Below are positions 1 to 6,862 of a stretch of DNA of 7,496 nt, piece after piece. Positions within the stretch are counted from its first letter, which is position 1; each line of letters begins with the position of its first letter. The notes under the pieces were generated by a model that was not told the origin of the DNA, did no database searches, and saw only the letters and a list, made by a program, of their open reading frames with translations. Source of the stretch: Deltaproteobacteria bacterium (lineage in GTDB: Bacteria; Desulfobacterota; GWC2-55-46); NCBI GenBank assembly GCA_021825035.1, contig JAKAIQ010000104.1:1-7496 (forward strand), read 5' to 3'. A program made the position numbers and the translations under genes.

Positions 1-2467
1 ATCTGACGTTCAGCTGTTGGGCGGGATGGTCCTCCATGAGGGCAAGATCGCCGAGATGAAGACCGGCGAGGGGAAGACCCTCGTGGCCACCCTGCCGCTC
101 TATCTGAACGCTCTTACCGGCAAAGGGGCGCATCTCGTAACGGTGAACGACTATCTCGCAAAGAGGGACAGTCGCTGGATGGGTCCGGTATACCATGCGC
201 TCGGCCTTTCCGTCGGGATAATACAGCACGAGTCGAGCTTTATCTACGATCCGTCATATATACCGGATGACGAAGCCCTTCTGCATTTAAGGCCCGTCAC
301 GCGGCGGGAGGCCTATGCCGCGGATATCACTTACGGCACAAATAACGAATTCGGGTTCGATTATCTGAGGGACAATATGAAGTTTTCCCTCGAAGAGTAC
401 GTGCAGAGGGATTTCAACTACGCCATAGTGGACGAGGTCGATTCGATTCTGATAGACGAGGCGCGCACCCCTCTTATAATCTCCGGGGCGACCGAAGACT
501 CGACGGACAAGTATTACGTCATCGACAGGATAATGCCGGGCCTGAAGAAGGATGACCACTATACCGTGGATGAGAAGGAGAGGCAGGCGCTTCTTACGGA
601 CGAAGGGGTCGAGAAGGTGGAAAAGCTCCTTAACGTAGACAACCTCTACGACCCGGAGAACATCGAAACGCTCCACCACGTGAACCAGGCCTTAAGGGCG
701 CACGTTCTTTTCAGGAGGGACGTGGATTACGTCGTAAAGGACGGGCAGGTCGTCATAGTCGATGAATTTACCGGCAGGCTCATGCCGGGAAGACGCTGGA
801 GCGACGGTCTGCACCAGGCCGTCGAGGCCAAGGAGAAGGTGAAGATAGAGAACGAGAATCAGACGCTCGCGACCATCACTTTCCAGAATTACTTCAGGAT
901 GTACGGGAAGCTTGCCGGCATGACCGGCACCGCCGATACCGAGGCCGCGGAATTCCACTCCATATATGGCCTTGAAGTCGTCGTCATACCTACGAACAGG
1001 GAGATGGCAAGGGGGGATTATTCCGATCTCGTCTATAAGACGAAGAAGGAAAAGTTCAAGGCGGTTTTAAAGGAAATTGAGGAATGGCACGGGAAAGGAA
1101 GGCCGGTGCTCGTCGGCACCATTTCAATAGAGGATTCCGAGAAGCTCGCCAGCCTCCTTTCAAGGCACGGGATAGGGCATCACGTCCTTAATGCCAAGCA
1201 CCACGAGCGCGAGGCCGAGATAGTGGCGCAGGCCGGAAGGCTCGGAGCCGTGACCATCTCCACGAACATGGGCGGGAGGGGCACCGATATCCTTCTTGGA
1301 GGGAATCCGGCATTTCTCGCCGCGTCGCGCGCCGGAAAGGACGATTCGACCGAGGCGTTCCACGAGGCCCTCGAAGCCATAAGGGGCGTTTGCGAAGAAG
1401 AAAGACAGAAGGTTATCGCGCTGGGAGGCCTTCATATCATAGGAACCGAACGGCATGAATCGAGGCGTATCGACAACCAGCTGCGAGGGCGCGCCGGAAG
1501 GCAGGGAGATCCGGGTTCGTCGAGGTTCTATCTGTCGCTTGAAGACGACCTTCTGAGGATATTCGGGAGCGACAGGATAGCCTCGATAATGAGCCGCATA
1601 GGCATGGAGGAGGATATCCCGATAGAACACGGCCTGGTGACAAGAGCGATAGAGAACGCCCAAAAGAAAGTCGAGGCGCATAACTTTGACATAAGGAAGC
1701 ACCTTCTTGAGTACGATGACGTCATGAACCAGCAGAGAGAGGTCGCCTACGGTTACAGAAGGCAGATACTTTCGCAGGAGGGGCTGAGGGACATGGTGAA
1801 GGAGTTCAGCTCCGAGGTTGCCGGGGAAGCGGTCAATGCGCATGTCGAAGAAAAGGCGCACCCTGACGAATGGGACATGAAGGCCATCGGCGATTCCGTA
1901 TTCCATCATTTCGGGATCCGCCTGGAGCCGGCGGAGATGGAAGTGATCAACAGCAGGGAGGCCCTGACGGAATTTATCGTGGAAAAGGCATGGAAATCCT
2001 ACAACGAGAAGGTGTCTCTTGTGGGTGAAGAAGGCTTCGCCAATTTCGAGAAGATGATACTCCTTCACGTTCTCGATACGCTCTGGAAAGATCACCTTCT
2101 TTCCATGGATCATCTCAAGGGAGGCATAGGGCTGCGCGGATACGGTCAGAAAGACCCGCTGCAGGAGTATAAGAAGGAAGGCTTCGATCTGTTCGTTGGC
2201 ATGATATCGACCCTGAAATCCGAAGTCGCCGAAAGGCTTTTCAAGGTACAGATTAAAAAAGACGAGGAAGAGGGGCGTCCAGCGACGCCGGAGAGGAAGG
2301 CCGCCGCACCGCGACAGAAAGGCAGGCTCAAATACAGCCGGGGCGAGGATAATACTGAGGCCGACAAGGATCAGCCTGTGACCCGCCACGGCGACAAGGT
2401 CGGCAGGAACGACCCATGCCCGTGTGGAAGCGGCAGAAAATATAAGAGATGTTGCGGGGTTAAATAA
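1..2467 (+). CDS. secA: Protein translocase subunit SecA, 5'-truncated by window edge
   Basis: SecA is the ATPase motor that pushes unfolded preproteins through the SecYEG channel at the inner membrane. Reading in frame from base 2, about 821 residues are present; by comparison with ~900-residue SecA proteins, roughly the first 80 are outside the window. Seen directly: the start of the preserved part (SDVQLLGGMVLHEGKIAEM) and Walker A TGEGKT just after it; Walker B DEVD at nt 431-442, followed by SILIDEARTP; the GMTGTAD motif near nt 920; GGRGTDILLGGNP near nt 1270-1310; and the second-RecA-domain arginine-finger region QLRGRAGRQGDPGSSRF near nt 1480-1530. A charged linker (nt ~2260-2400) leads to the SEC-C zinc tail CPCGSGRKYKRCC, the SecB/lipid-binding end of the family. 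The reading frame is unbroken. An internal TTG at 17 is not the real start. A hairpin after the stop may end the transcript. Confidence 0.99.
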   Translation, partial: SDVQLLGGMVLHEGKIAEMKTGEGKTLVATLPLYLNALTGKGAHLVTVNDYLAKRDSRWMGPVYHALGLSVGIIQHESSFIYDPSYIPDDEALLHLRPVTRREAYAADITYGTNNEFGFDYLRDNMKFSLEEYVQRDFNYAIVDEVDSILIDEARTPLIISGATEDSTDKYYVIDRIMPGLKKDDHYTVDEKERQALLTDEGVEKVEKLLNVDNLYDPENIETLHHVNQALRAHVLFRRDVDYVVKDGQVVIVDEFTGRLMPGRRWSDGLHQAVEAKEKVKIENENQTLATITFQNYFRMYGKLAGMTGTADTEAAEFHSIYGLEVVVIPTNREMARGDYSDLVYKTKKEKFKAVLKEIEEWHGKGRPVLVGTISIEDSEKLASLLSRHGIGHHVLNAKHHEREAEIVAQAGRLGAVTISTNMGGRGTDILLGGNPAFLAASRAGKDDSTEAFHEALEAIRGVCEEERQKVIALGGLHIIGTERHESRRIDNQLRGRAGRQGDPGSSRFYLSLEDDLLRIFGSDRIASIMSRIGMEEDIPIEHGLVTRAIENAQKKVEAHNFDIRKHLLEYDDVMNQQREVAYGYRRQILSQEGLRDMVKEFSSEVAGEAVNAHVEEKAHPDEWDMKAIGDSVFHHFGIRLEPAEMEVINSREALTEFIVEKAWKSYNEKVSLVGEEGFANFEKMILLHVLDTLWKDHLLSMDHLKGGIGLRGYGQKDPLQEYKKEGFDLFVGMISTLKSEVAERLFKVQIKKDEEEGRPATPERKAAAPRQKGRLKYSRGEDNTEADKDQPVTRHGDKVGRNDPCPCGSGRKYKRCCGVK

Positions 2468-2550
2468 AGGCTTTTCCGGAAGATCGCCAGTAAAGCACCC
2501 CGGGGCGGCGTTCGCTCAAGTCGATTCTGGACGTTCCCGTCATCGTGCGT

Positions 2551-2575
2551 GCCGCTTTACGAAGCGGCCATTTTC
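2551..2575 (+). terminator. Candidate rho-independent terminator after secA
   Basis: A perfect 7-bp stem, GCCGCTT (2551-2557) with AAGCGGC (2562-2568), closes a four-base loop TACG, which fits the UNCG tetraloop class although the closing pair is T-A rather than C-G. The stem is followed by CATTTTC, only a short T run. It lies 83 bp after the secA stop and about 50 bp before the likely argJ start. The hairpin is plain in the sequence; its role as a terminator is inferred and is weakened by the short T tract. Confidence 0.5.
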
Positions 2576-2620
2576 ATAGGACTCATAGCGCGCAAAAATA
2601 ACTTTTTCGAAAGTCAATCG

Positions 2621-3832
2621 ATGCCACCGTACAGTCCTTCCCGAAAGAACAGTCGTCTCAAAGTGCCGGGCTTCAGGGCCGCCGGCGTTTCGTGCGGCAT
2701 TAAAAAAACCGGCAAAAAGGACCTGGCTCTTCTTCTGAGCGACGTCCCGGCAATTACGGCAGGAGTTTTCACGACTAATAAGGTCAAGGCCGCGCCGGTC
2801 ATGCTCGACATCAGGAGGCTGAAAAAGGGGATTTCGAGAGGGGTAATAATAAACAGCGGAAACGCCAACGCATGCACGGGGAAGGACGGTTATAAAGACG
2901 CCGAGCGCATGGCCTCAGCCGTCGAGAACTTGACCGGAAGCGGAAAGGGAAGCGTTCTCGTCTGTTCGACCGGTGTGATCGGGGTGAGGCTTCCGGTAGA
3001 GAAGGTCGAGCGCGGCGTCCCGTCGCTCGTAAATAACCTGAGCTATGATGGGTTTTCGGACGCTTCGCAGGCGGTCATGACGACGGACGCCTTTTCCAAG
3101 ACGGCCGCTCTCAGCGGCAGGATAAACGGCAAGACTGTGACCGTCGCTGGATTCGCGAAGGGAGCCGGGATGATAAGCCCGAATATGGCCACCATGCTTG
3201 CCTTTATCGCTACCGATGCCCGGATCGGGATCGGCGCCCTCCGGCGCTCTCTCAGGACTGCCGTGGACCTGACGTTTAACAGCATCATAGTGGACAACGA
3301 CACCTCGACCAATGACACTGTCCTTGCCTTCGCGAACGGCCTCAGCGGCTGCAGGGAGATAAAGACGGATTCCGAAGCCTTTAAGGCGTTCTCCGCCCTC
3401 CTGAACGGAGTGTGTATGAAGCTTGCTCACATGATCGTCAAAGACGGAGAAGGGGCGACGAGGTTTATTGAAATCAATATTACCGGGGCGGTTTCGACGG
3501 AGCAGGCGCGCAGGGCCGCGAGGACTATAGCAGAATCGTTTCTCGTAAAGACCGCCTTTTTCGGGGGGGATCCCAACTGGGGAAGGATCATGGCGGCCCT
3601 CGGCAGGGCCGGGATAAGATGGAAGGAAGGAATGACGGATATCTTCTTCAACGGCGTTCAGGTCGTAAAGGACGGGTGTGACGCCGGCAACGAGTCGAAG
3701 GCGGCGAAAGCGATAAAAACAAAAGACGTTTTGGTCGAGGTCGGATTGCGCGCCGGAAGGTGCTCGGCGAAAGTCTGGACAACCGACCTTTCATTCGATT
3801 ACGTCAGGATAAATTCATCTTACAGGACTTAG
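2621..3832 (+). CDS. argJ: Arginine biosynthesis protein ArgJ (glutamate N-acetyltransferase)
   Basis: ArgJ transfers the acetyl group from N-acetylornithine to glutamate, giving ornithine and recycling N-acetylglutamate; some members also use acetyl-CoA (amino-acid acetyltransferase). From the ATG at 2621 it is 403 residues, normal for the family. Seen: GVFTTNKVKAAPV at ~48-60, INSGNANACTG at ~77-87, NSIIVDNDTSTNDT at ~220-233, KDGEGATRF at ~274-282, GGDPNWGRIMAALGRAGI from ~315, and the usual ending INSSYRT. The self-cleavage site is NMATML: by family knowledge the chain is cut before Thr191 (codon 3191-3193), whose new amino terminus is the nucleophile, giving alpha and beta chains of about 190 and 213 residues. 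The frame is open back to a GTG at 2549, but that start would run through the hairpin at 2551-2568 and add residues unlike ArgJ. No good Shine-Dalgarno precedes either start; a GTG at 2663 is also possible. Whether it is mono- or bifunctional cannot be told. Confidence 0.97.
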   Translation: MPPYSPSRKNSRLKVPGFRAAGVSCGIKKTGKKDLALLLSDVPAITAGVFTTNKVKAAPVMLDIRRLKKGISRGVIINSGNANACTGKDGYKDAERMASAVENLTGSGKGSVLVCSTGVIGVRLPVEKVERGVPSLVNNLSYDGFSDASQAVMTTDAFSKTAALSGRINGKTVTVAGFAKGAGMISPNMATMLAFIATDARIGIGALRRSLRTAVDLTFNSIIVDNDTSTNDTVLAFANGLSGCREIKTDSEAFKAFSALLNGVCMKLAHMIVKDGEGATRFIEINITGAVSTEQARRAARTIAESFLVKTAFFGGDPNWGRIMAALGRAGIRWKEGMTDIFFNGVQVVKDGCDAGNESKAAKAIKTKDVLVEVGLRAGRCSAKVWTTDLSFDYVRINSSYRT

Positions 3833-3889
3833 CCTTCATGCCGGTACTTCCGCAAGGCCCCGGCGAATCATCGGTAACGGGAGGATGAT

Positions 3890-4312
3890 ATGGAATTCTT
3901 CTCCAGGGAAGCTGACAGATGGCTGAGGCAGGCCGAGTACGACCTTAAAGCCGCCGAGTGGAACCAGCAGGGCGGTTTTTACGCCCCGGCCTGCTTCTGG
4001 GCGCAGCAGTCGGCCGCGAAGGCCCTGCGGGCCTTTCTCTTCTTCAACAGGGAAGACGCCAGGGAAACAAGGTCCGTCATGGACCTTCTGGACAGGGCGA
4101 TAACGTACGAGGAGGAATTCAGGAACTTTGTCGGAACCTCTACCAGCCTTGATATATATTACAAGACCTCCAGGTTTCCCGATGCCATTCCGGGAGGCAT
4201 CCCTGCCGAGGTCATAACCCGGAAGGATTCTACGGACGCCTTGAAGCAGGCCGCCGACATAATGGCGATAGTCGAGAAAAAAAGGAAGTCCTATCTGCCC
4301 GAGACCCTTTAG
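3890..4312 (+). CDS. HEPN domain-containing protein
   Basis: A 140-residue soluble, mostly helical protein of the HEPN family (PF05168-like). The match is to the typical family pattern: a helix WLRQAEYDLKAAEWN at 11-25, GGFYAPACFWAQQSAAKAL at 28-46, and the family's second-half signature YYKTSRFPDAIPGGIP at 90-105, then a last helix DALKQAADIMAIVEKK at 116-131. Many HEPN proteins are RNases or the toxin-side partners of MNT nucleotidyltransferases, usually with an R-x4-6-H motif. Here the position where relatives often have His (as in THxL or GHS before the LL) is Arg61 in ETRSVMDLL, and the usual EKALKA is AAKALRA, so the catalytic motif appears lost. No nucleotidyltransferase gene lies on either side. 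The start is well supported by GGGAGG at 3879-3884, five bases before the ATG. It may be cotranscribed with argJ (57 bp gap). The family is clear; the biological role is unknown. Confidence 0.88.
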   Translation: MEFFSREADRWLRQAEYDLKAAEWNQQGGFYAPACFWAQQSAAKALRAFLFFNREDARETRSVMDLLDRAITYEEEFRNFVGTSTSLDIYYKTSRFPDAIPGGIPAEVITRKDSTDALKQAADIMAIVEKKRKSYLPETL

Positions 4313-4378
4313 CCTCATTCTTTGTTTTCCGGTCGAACCCGGCCTTGAGACGTCATTCTCCCGCACCATCCTGTCCAT

Positions 4379-4410
4379 CAAGAAATAAAAAGACTTGCAT
4401 AAGCTTCTTG
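4379..4410. repeat. Inverted repeat beside the pilD promoter, possible operator
   Basis: CAAGAA at 4379-4384 is repeated in inverted form as TTCTTG at 4405-4410, with 20 bases between. The pair spans the region where a -35 element would sit and ends two bases before a TATAAT box. The spacing would place the half-sites about 2.5 helical turns apart. A regulator site is possible, but six-base arms in an AT-rich spacer can occur by chance. Confidence 0.25.
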
Positions 4411-4420
4411 TGTATAATAT
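4389..4420 (+). promoter_or_regulatory. Candidate sigma-70 promoter for the pilD operon
   Basis: A perfect -10 hexamer TATAAT lies at 4413-4418, in the AT-rich part of the 182-bp spacer between the HEPN gene and pilD. The bases at a 16-18 bp spacing (around 4389-4396) are a poor -35 match. The better TTGCAT at 4395-4400 is only 12 bp away, too close for a standard promoter. Transcription would start near 4425, giving a leader of about 70 nt. The lack of a -35 box suggests dependence on an activator, which is inference. Confidence 0.45.
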
Positions 4421-4435
4421 GAGCCGTTTTATCAT

Positions 4436-4467
4436 GGGAAAGACGATTTTTGTCGTTTTTTTCTTTT
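4436..4467 (+). other. U-rich hairpin in the pilD leader (attenuator- or terminator-like)
   Basis: Bases 4436-4446 (GGGAAAGACGA) can pair with 4453-4463 (TCGTTTTTTTC) around a six-base loop TTTTTG: 11 pairs, of which three are G-C and three are G-U. The 3' arm contains a run of seven T and is followed by four more T after one C. The stem is weak, so this could be a poor terminator for transcription coming from upstream, a leader structure affecting pilD expression, or a chance feature of AT-rich DNA. A further short dyad CTTTTGAAAAG lies at 4463-4473. Confidence 0.25.
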
Positions 4468-4494
4468 GAAAAGGGTCCGAGATAAAAATCTAAA

Positions 4495-5274
4495 ATGGTA
4501 GATAGTCTTATCTTAATTGTGCCTTTCGTGTTCGGAGCCGCGGTCGGGAGTTTTTTGAATGTTTGCATCCACCGCATACCATTGGGGCTGTCCATCGTAT
4601 CCCCGGCGTCCAGATGCCCTGCCTGCGCGCGGCCAATCCGTTATTGCGACAATATTCCGATAGCGAGCTATATGATGCTTCGCGGCAGATGCGCTTCGTG
4701 CGGCTCCCCTATATCGTTAATATATCCGTTCATCGAGATCCTCACCGGCCTTTTCGCGGCTTCTCTTTTCGCAAGGTACGGGCTTTCGGCGGATTTCTTC
4801 GTTTATTTCGCCTTTGTATCGGCCCTCATAGCCGTTACTTTCATAGATCTGAAGCACCAGATAATACCGGATGTGATAAGCATTCCCGGGGCTGTCGCCG
4901 GGCTCGCGCTTTCTTTCTTCGTGCCGTCGATGAAAGCGCTCAATTCGTTGCTCGGCATAATACTCGGGGCCGGGGTGCTTTTCGCCGTGGCCCAGGCGTA
5001 TTACCTGTTTGCGGGAAAGGCGGGCATGGGTGGAGGGGATATAAAGCTCCTCGGCATGATAGGTGGCTTTCTGGGGTGGAAAGGCGTCATAGTAACGCTG
5101 CTTATAGGGTCTTTCTCCGGGGCCATAATCGGAAGCGCGTTCATGTTCATCTTCAGGAAGGACGCCAAATATCCCATACCTTTCGGGCCGTTCCTGGCCG
5201 CCGGGGCGCTGGTCTATCTTTATTTCGGGAAAGCGCTCATAGGATGGTATCTTATGAAGGCCGCCGGCGCCTGA
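4495..5274 (+). CDS. pilD: Prepilin peptidase / N-methyltransferase (type IV leader peptidase)
   Basis: This inner-membrane aspartyl protease cuts the short leader from type IV prepilins and type II secretion pseudopilins and, in full-length members, methylates the new N-terminus. The protein is 259 residues, a usual length. Seen: first membrane helix with GAAVGSFLNVCIHRIP at 14-29; the cytoplasmic methyltransferase-type domain with two cysteine pairs, Cys41-x2-Cys44 and Cys66-x2-Cys69, around DNIPIASYMMLRGRC; then a run of membrane helices. The catalytic aspartates are Asp118 in FIDLKHQIIPD and Asp182 in GMGGGDIKLL. Their 64-residue spacing equals that recalled for V. cholerae TcpJ (D125 and D189). 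An in-frame TAA at 4483-4485 makes ATG 4495 the first possible start, but the ribosome site is poor: AAGGG lies 19 bases upstream. It opens the operon with the two-component genes. No pilin or secretion gene is in the window, so whether it serves pili, type II secretion or both is open. Confidence 0.96.
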   Translation: MVDSLILIVPFVFGAAVGSFLNVCIHRIPLGLSIVSPASRCPACARPIRYCDNIPIASYMMLRGRCASCGSPISLIYPFIEILTGLFAASLFARYGLSADFFVYFAFVSALIAVTFIDLKHQIIPDVISIPGAVAGLALSFFVPSMKALNSLLGIILGAGVLFAVAQAYYLFAGKAGMGGGDIKLLGMIGGFLGWKGVIVTLLIGSFSGAIIGSAFMFIFRKDAKYPIPFGPFLAAGALVYLYFGKALIGWYLMKAAGA

Positions 5275-5299
5275 ATGCCCGATTGGCTCGCTGTGCGTG

Positions 5300-5311
5300 A
5301 GGAAGGTTGAA
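5300..5311 (+). promoter_or_regulatory. Ribosome binding site that sets the kinase start
   Basis: AGGAAGG at 5300-5306 is followed by five bases and then ATG at 5312. The upstream in-frame GTG at 5297 overlaps this site and has no Shine-Dalgarno of its own, so the ATG is preferred. Confidence 0.75.
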
Positions 5312-6862
5312 ATGACCCGGTCCGTCGGAATAAGGATGCAGCTTACGGCTGGAATAGTGCTGACGACGCTCGCCGGAATCGGCCTTATCGGGCTTCTAAG
5401 CATAAAGATAGTAGAGAATAACGCGGTTTACTGGAGGGCGGGAGAAGCGGAAAAGACGGTCAGGATAATCGGCGCCGTTTTTAACATGTATGATCGCAGC
5501 CCCTCCGCACTTCGTTTCGCGCAAGCGGCGCTAAGGGAGACCGGCGTAAATGATTTCAGGCTTGCCGACGGAGCGGGCAGGATACTTGTAAGCGGCGGAA
5601 CCCTTCCGGCGAACAGGGGTGAAGCCATTCCCTTCCCCGGGCCGGCCAGAGTGGGGAGGGTAGGGGGCGGATGGTTCAAAGGCCCCGGGAAAATGCTTTA
5701 TGTCTCGGCTCCGCTCAACGAAGCGGACAGAGGGGAGGGCCTCATAGAATTTACGATGCCGCTGCGGGATATAAAAGAGGATACGTCGGTCGCCAAGAAG
5801 TTCCTCATTTTTTACGCCCTCCTCGATTCGATGATCATAATCTCCCTTGGAGTTTTTTTCCTTTCCAGGTCAATCATAACCCCTATAAACAAATTGGAGG
5901 AAGCCGCGAAACGCCTGGCCGGCGGAATGCTCGGCGAAAGGGCGCAGGTGGACGTCGATAACGAGGTCGGAAGCCTTGCTTCTTCTTTCAATATAATGGC
6001 AGCCAGGCTTGAATCCGAGATCAAAAGCCTCGAGCGGGTCAATAAGGAGCTCATCTCGACCCAGGATGAGCTTTTGAGGTCTTCGACGCTTGCCGCCGTG
6101 GGAAGGCTTGCCGCCGGCATAGCGCATGAGATCGGCAACCCTCTCGGAGCCGTACGGGGATACCTGGACATATTGTCTTCCGGACGCGTGGACGGAACTG
6201 AAGAAAAGGAGATGCTGGAGAGGGCGTCGAAGGAGGTTTCGAGGATAGATTTCATAGTGAGGGAATTTCTCGAAATATCCAGGCCCTCAAAGAGGACGGC
6301 GGAGCTCGTTGATGTCAACGGGCTTCTGGAGGAAACGGTTTCGGACGTCGCCGCCCACAAGGACCTCTCCGGCGTTGAAACAAGACTGCTGCTCGATAAA
6401 GACCTGCCGAAGGTTTTGATAGACGAGCGGAAGCTCCGGCAGGTCTTTATCAATATCCTCATAAACGCGGCTCATTCCATGGAAGGCAGGAGCGAAGTGA
6501 GGACCATTACCGTCGAAACTAACGCTGAAAGACGCGCTCTGGAAAGGGGCCGGGGGAAGAGGCGAAAGGACGACCCTCAGCCGGATTCTCCCGCCGAAGC
6601 CCTGCCCGCAAAGGAATACGTCGTCGTAAGTTTCACGGACGCCGGCTGCGGCATAAGCGAGGAGGACGCAAGAAAGATATTCGACCCTTTCTTTACGACG
6701 AAGGACGTCGGCAGAGGCAGCGGGCTCGGCCTTTTCGTGTCCCAGGGCATTATCAGGACGTACGGAGGGGAGATTAAACTTAAGACAAAGGCAGGCGTCG
6801 GGTCCACCTTCAGCGTGGCGCTGCCATCGGGAGAGAAACGAGATGAAGATACTCATTATTGA
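5312..6862 (+). CDS. Membrane sensor histidine kinase (NtrB/AtoS-like)
   Basis: A 516-residue two-component sensor that should autophosphorylate on His and pass the phosphate to the regulator encoded next. Numbering from ATG 5312: membrane helix ~9-31; an extracytoplasmic sensor region ~32-162 with no motif I recognise; second membrane helix ~164-185; HAMP linker ~185-235 (ITPINKLEEAAKRLAGG ... NEVGSLASSFN); a helical stretch; then HisKA with GRLAAGIAHEIGNPLGAV, phosphoacceptor His272. The ATP-binding domain has the N box INILINAAHSM (Asn385), G1 DAGCGI at 443-448, F box FDPFFTTK from 457, and G2 GRGSGLGL at 467-474, all intact, so the kinase should be active. Unusual is a charged, Pro-containing stretch at ~404-435 between the N box and G1, longer than is typical. 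It starts 37 bp after pilD and overlaps the regulator gene by 20 nt. The signal sensed is unknown. Confidence 0.96.
   Translation: MTRSVGIRMQLTAGIVLTTLAGIGLIGLLSIKIVENNAVYWRAGEAEKTVRIIGAVFNMYDRSPSALRFAQAALRETGVNDFRLADGAGRILVSGGTLPANRGEAIPFPGPARVGRVGGGWFKGPGKMLYVSAPLNEADRGEGLIEFTMPLRDIKEDTSVAKKFLIFYALLDSMIIISLGVFFLSRSIITPINKLEEAAKRLAGGMLGERAQVDVDNEVGSLASSFNIMAARLESEIKSLERVNKELISTQDELLRSSTLAAVGRLAAGIAHEIGNPLGAVRGYLDILSSGRVDGTEEKEMLERASKEVSRIDFIVREFLEISRPSKRTAELVDVNGLLEETVSDVAAHKDLSGVETRLLLDKDLPKVLIDERKLRQVFINILINAAHSMEGRSEVRTITVETNAERRALERGRGKRRKDDPQPDSPAEALPAKEYVVVSFTDAGCGISEEDARKIFDPFFTTKDVGRGSGLGLFVSQGIIRTYGGEIKLKTKAGVGSTFSVALPSGEKRDEDTHY

Noticed and set aside
1160..2389. Long minus-strand open frame of 409 codons
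   Set aside because: It lies entirely inside secA on the other strand, its translation looks like no known protein, and its openness follows from the codon bias of the real gene.
3840..3864. GCCGG/CCGGC hairpin between argJ and the HEPN gene as a terminator
   Set aside because: The stem is only five pairs with a large loop and has no T run after it; the HEPN ribosome site follows closely.
3890..4312. HEPN/MNT toxin-antitoxin module
   Set aside because: No nucleotidyltransferase gene is adjacent and the usual histidine is replaced, so a toxin-antitoxin label is not supported.
4329..4342. tRNA T-arm-like stretch on the minus strand (GGGTTCGA within CCGG repeats)
   Set aside because: The loop does not pair as a 5-bp/7-nt T arm, and no acceptor stem, anticodon arm or CCA is found at the right distances.
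4395..4418. TTGCAT plus TATAAT as a standard sigma-70 promoter, or TTGC as a sigma-54 -12 element
   Set aside because: The hexamers are 12 bp apart instead of about 17, and no GG lies at the position required for a -24 element.
3836..4435. 199-codon minus-strand frame over the HEPN gene
   Set aside because: The plus-strand HEPN gene has a strong ribosome site and family signatures; the antisense translation has none.
4419..4494. c-di-GMP (GEMM) riboswitch in the pilD leader
   Set aside because: The leader lacks the conserved GEMM core sequence and is too short and AT-rich; only a simple hairpin can be drawn.
4563..5300. 245-codon plus-strand frame overlapping pilD
   Set aside because: It is a frame-shifted shadow of pilD: Arg- and His-rich with no domain, while the other frame carries all prepilin peptidase motifs.
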